Shown in pieces: positions 59,947 through 64,000 of a stretch of DNA of 64,000 nt (within the stretch, counting starts at the first letter, position 1; each line of letters opens with the position of its first letter). Source of the stretch: Artemisia argyi (taxonomy: Eukaryota; Streptophyta; Magnoliopsida; Asterales; Asteraceae); NCBI GenBank assembly GCA_030686995.1, contig CM060691.1, positions 57,547,338 to 57,611,337 on the forward strand, in the 5' to 3' direction. Made by a program: the position numbers and the translations under genes. A model generated the notes under the pieces. It had not been told where the DNA came from and did no database searches. It was given only the letters and a program-made list of their open reading frames with translations.

Positions 59947-60095
59947 AATAGTTATTGTCTAGGTTGAAATTTCTTTTTATTAGGTCTACTTGCTAGATTC
60001 CTTTCTAGTAAGATTTTTATTTTTATTTTTATAGGTCTTCTTTAGTCTATCTTTTTCTTTATTTCCTTTGTTCGTAACCATTTCCATCCGCAATC

Positions 60096-62590
60096 ATGGA
60101 AGGCGGTAATCTCTTTGACCAAATCAACCCACCACAACAAAACCATCCACAAAACCCACCACAACCAAACCAACCTCCTAGACCCCGAACTTTAGGAGAG
60201 TACTCTCGTCCTAGCCACCAAGGCTATCGAAACACCATTGACCTCACTCAAGGAGCCAATGTTTCTCCCTTGTGATCTGACACCATCCGGTTGGTGCAAA
60301 GCGGATGTGCATTCCATGGACTTCGTTCCGAAGATCCTAATCAACATCTCAATGATTTTCTCAAAATCGTAGATTCCATAGACCTTGATGTTGAAACTCG
60401 AGAGACGACCCGATTGTGTCTCTTCCAATTCTCTCTACGTGACCAAGCTAGTCAATGGTTTGAGCGTTTACCCGGGGGATCCATCACCTCTTGGGCTGAT
60501 CTCACTACTCGTTTCCATGCTTAATTCTTTCCACCGGGGAGAACTACTAAGCTTATAAATGACATCTTGATGTTCCAACAACGTTAAGGTGAAACTCTTT
60601 ATGAAGCATGGACTCGTTTCAAGGACTTACTCCAAAAAGTCCCTCATCATGGCATAGATCTTTGGCTCCAAGTCCAAATTTTCTATGACCATATCGATCT
60701 CTCCATAAGGCAAACCATTGCCAATTGGCCGGTGGCAAGCTACGTGATCTAAGTGCGGAAGAATCATGGGAACTCATAGAAGATCTTGCTCTCTATGACA
60801 ACGAAAGTTGGAATGATCCCCGTGATTTGAACAAAACGGTTAAGGCAATATCTTTGCCTTGGAACAATTCAAGCACTCCCGACCGTAGGATCATGGAACT
60901 TAAAGACCAACTCAAGTTTCTCAAGAAATCCTACGAAGCTCCTAAACCTTCGAGCCAAGTGAACAAAATCACTTCTTCATGCGAATTATGTAGTGGTTCC
61001 CATGACACTCGTGATTGCATGGAACTCCCCGAATAAGCTTTTGCGGATTGCGCATCATCGCGTACCGACGGAGCGGGAGACAAGTGGTACACTTTCAAAC
61101 CCGAGCAAAACCCTTACGGTGATTCATAAAACCCCTTTTGGAAAAATCACCCGAACCTTAGGTGGAAACAAAACCAAAACATGCCCCAAAATAATTCTTC
61201 CACTCCACCTAATCGTTATCAACCAAACGGTCCACCCTCTAACCATGCTTTCAACAACAATCCTTCCAACAACTATGGTAGTACCAATAATTTTGAAGTA
61301 TTGTTGTCCAAATTTATTGCATCTCAAGAAACTCGTATAGCAAAGTTTGAAGCCGATTTCAAACAAAAACAAAGTGAGATGACCAATAAGATTGACATGT
61401 TGTTGAAAGTTCTCAATGACCGAGAAATGGGAGCACTTCCAAGTAACACAGTCAAGAATCCGAAACTAAACGTTAATGCTATATCATCTGTTTCATCCCC
61501 CACTTCTTGTCCACAGTACTATTCGGTCAATGCCGTGAGCACGTGTTTCAAGCAAACTCAAATTTTTCAAAAGGACCAATTGAATAAAACACCCAATTTC
61601 AAACCGTTCAATAACATAGTTGAAACACCTCCTACACAAGACCTTGGCGATGAATTCAAGGAACTTCACCTTGAGCGCTTCGTCATTGATGTCTTAGCCC
61701 GTGCTCCCTACTACAATGCCCTTTTAGAGAAATATGAAGAGAAACTTAAGTTGGGTAAGAATGGGACCGCCTTCATTCAAAATAAGCTGCCCAAAACGTT
61801 AGATGATCTGGACATATTCGTTTTACCCTGTAAGATCAAAAATTCTAAGGCTTTTGACACATTAGCCGATCTTAGGTCAAGCCTAAATTTGCTTCTATTA
61901 TCTCTGTACACCACTCTTAAGCCGGGAAAATTAGATGAAACAGAGGTAATCATAGGGCTTGCGGATGGAAGTGTAGCGTATCCGGTTGGGGTAGTGAAGG
62001 ATGTGTTAGTGAATATAGGAAGGTTGCCAATGTTAGCCGATTTCCATGTCCTTGATATGGTTAGTGACCCTACATGCCCTTTATTGATAGGAAGAGGATT
62101 CTTAGCTACCGCAAGTGCGATGATTGATTGTGAGGAATCTAGAATAGTGGTAGGAGAAGGAGAAACTTGGTCGGTTTATGATGTTAAGAAACATGCCTAT
62201 GATACTAGTGAGGATCCAACGCCTCATTGGGTAGATATGAATAGGAGACCATCTAGATACGGACCTTGGGTTAATAGAGACTTCATAGGACCTCAACGCC
62301 CATTTTATTTAGAAGAGGAGTTTATAAACAAAACACATTCGATAGAGCAACTCATAGCTAGGGATGAAGAACTAAACCCCTTTGAGGATCCCTTAGTCTT
62401 TAGGAAAATGATTGAATTCCTATGAATGATGCCTATCAACTTAGGAATGAACAAGTGGAAAAGGGAAGGTGATAAATGTAAATGGAATTGGGACAAGCCA
62501 CCTAAGGAAGGTGACGGATCATGGCATATGAATATGATTCTATATGATCCGGATGGAGAAAATTTTGAGAAGTCATATGATTGGCTCTAA
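60096..62590 (+). pseudogene. Athila-like gag-protease, decayed
   Basis: ATG at 60096 (MEGGNLFDQINPPQQNHPQN) opens gag. The retrotransposon gag core (GLRSEDPNQHLNDFLKIVDS, QASQWFERLPGGSITSW) is at 60317-60495. Stops occur at about 60272, 60522, 60586 and 60749. A zinc knuckle CELCSGSHDTRDC is at 60990-61028, then a stop, and 414 open codons (61181-62425). The retropepsin region has LADLRSS (residues 228-234), where DLGAS is usual: the catalytic Asp remains but the Gly is Arg. LLIGRGFLATASAMIDC (301-317) matches the second conserved block. A frameshift at 62425 leads to NWDKPPKEGDGSWHM ... YDPDGENFEKS, the usual end of this ORF type. No reverse transcriptase or integrase follows within the window. 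Confidence 0.88.
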
Positions 62591-64000
62591 ACAGTCAACC
62601 TAAATTGACCAAGTAATTGGTCAACAAAGTCAAATAGCTAAGAGTCAATGCTTCCGGGTAATATAAGGTATCACTAGGTCGTTATGTCCCGACGAGGTGT
62701 GAATGGTACTTAAGCGTGCTTGTGATCGGGTGATTTTCACAAGAAAGGGTTATGATGAGAATTATTTAAGAATTATGAAATAAAATAGCTTAGGAAAACT
62801 ATGTGATTGATTACGTGAATTTAGATTAAGAAGCAACGTGCTAAAACCTAAAAAACGTATGTTTAAATTACAAACGGATACTGACGTACGTGAGGAAAAG
62901 TGAATCTGAATAAATAAAAAGGCTACGGATATGAAAATGATATTTTTACAAACCTAATGATTAAAGAAAATTTTTAGAAAAAGAAAATTAATTTTTACAC
63001 TAATTATATAATTATTATTAATTAAAAACTATTTTCTAATTACTTTTTAATTATTTAAATTCCCTAAATTATAATTAATTATAAAATCACACTAGAAAAA
63101 TGAAAATAAAATTTGGAAAATTTTAAAATAACTAAAAACTAATTTTAAAATTAAATTTGTATTTTTCTGACTTTTAAATTAATTATTAACTAATTATTAA
63201 TTAATAAAAACTAATTTAAATTATGGAAAATACCATGATAAGAGAAAATTTTGAAAAAATTACCAAAATTATTTTAAGCTATAAGAAACCTAGGAAAATT
63301 ATAAAAATGAAAATTGCTTTTGCAAAAAGCTGAGAATAAGCCAATTGGCTTAAATAGAAGCTATCACTTCTAATAGAGTTTGCTTTTTTGGATTTTTCTT
63401 TTTCAAACTTGTTTATATACTTATTTTAGACAACTTTTATGAAGCAAGTTTGGTTGATTGTGAGGAATAAGCAATTGGTGAGCTTATTTGAATAACAGAA
63501 TAAGCCAAAGGCTTATTATGGTTTTGATTTTATTGGATAAGCCACACAACTGAATCACAAGTCCAAATAAACAACTAACTACCCATAGCAACAAGAAAGA
63601 AGCACAAATCACTCAAATAAGCATGCACAATAAGCCAGAAACAAGCAATAAGCACTTATGCTTATAGAGAGGTCAAACAGACCCAAAGTAGCCTACCTGC
63701 AGCCCTCTGTAGGGGCCACAAGGGGGGTCAGGAGTCCAAACTTGGGATTGAACCCTCAAGTTGGACTGGGGGACAACAAATTAAGCCAAGGAGCAGGCCA
63801 AGAAGCCCACTAATAAGCTCACAATGAGCTTGAGAAATAAGCTCAATGAACCTGAGTCACAGATGTGCAGGGCAAAAAGGAGAAAAAGCAGGCTAGTGTG
63901 GGGTTCACATTCAGGATCAGGGATCCAAATTTAGACTTAAGCCATGAAGTTAAGTTGTCTGACTTTCAAATAAGCCAAATACCAACCCTTAATTCCTAAA
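62591..64000. other. AT-rich sequence, possibly element interior
   Basis: No open frame. Rich in AATTATTAATT runs (62990-63290), then many AATAAGC/GCTTATT phrases between 63330 and 63960. It may belong to the non-coding part of the Athila-like element; the 3' LTR was not found. Confidence 0.4.

Overview
This is a stretch of plant nuclear genome: AT-rich, with few genes, dominated by transposable elements. Three decayed copies of a DUF4283 plus CX2CX4HX4C zinc-knuckle retroelement protein of the kind abundant in Asteraceae, together with Athila-like gag-protease coding sequence, point to a daisy-family genome. That assignment is inference from protein resemblance.

Only two complete host genes are convincing. 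One is an intronless group-S-type bZIP transcription factor (13173-13691, minus). The other is a two-exon phytosulfokine precursor (36592-36909, plus) that carries the YIYTQ hormone core. At the left edge, 1-721 (minus) holds exons of a coiled-coil protein gene that runs out of the window. Well-formed exon-like segments at 2562-2639 and 4129-4239 (minus) suggest a further unidentified gene, and a WRKY domain relic lies at 1626-1730.

Layout. 1-5.7 kb: the partial gene, exon-like pieces, a field of GATGC(A/C)CTAA-like motifs and a 79-bp minisatellite. 5.9-8.6 kb: decayed Copia element without reverse transcriptase. 9.2-11.1 kb: DUF4283 element copy 1. 13-15 kb: bZIP gene and a long-TIR MITE. 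17.3-23.8 kb: DUF4283 copy 2 on the minus strand, split by a 4.9-kb LINE with a clear target-site duplication. 26.2-27.2 kb: PIF/Harbinger transposase relic. 30.8-34.8 kb: Helitron-like end, two MULE-type MITEs, a hAT MITE and a CACTA element. 36.6 kb: PSK gene. 37.5-39.2 kb: composite hAT-like element and a plastid 23S rDNA insertion. 39.7-43.6 kb: Stowaway and hAT MITEs, (AAT)n palindromes and a truncated LINE. 44.6-53.8 kb: DUF4283 copy 3, interrupted by a hAT MITE, a solo LTR, and a solo LTR nested in another solo LTR. 54.2-58.3 kb: MITE and a second nested pair of solo LTRs. 58.7-62.6 kb: Athila-like LTR, primer site and gag-protease.

The most interesting signals are as follows. (1) Arrays of palindromic ACGGCGT/ACGCCGT-core motifs sit just upstream of the TATA box in two related LTR lineages, with matching changes in both palindrome arms. 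(2) The DUF4283 retroelement appears in two copies as a complete ORF1-like unit with a 3' A-rich tail but no reverse transcriptase. (3) Nesting histories can be read to the base from target-site duplications. (4) The reverse-transcriptase motif C was lost through a templated repair scar.
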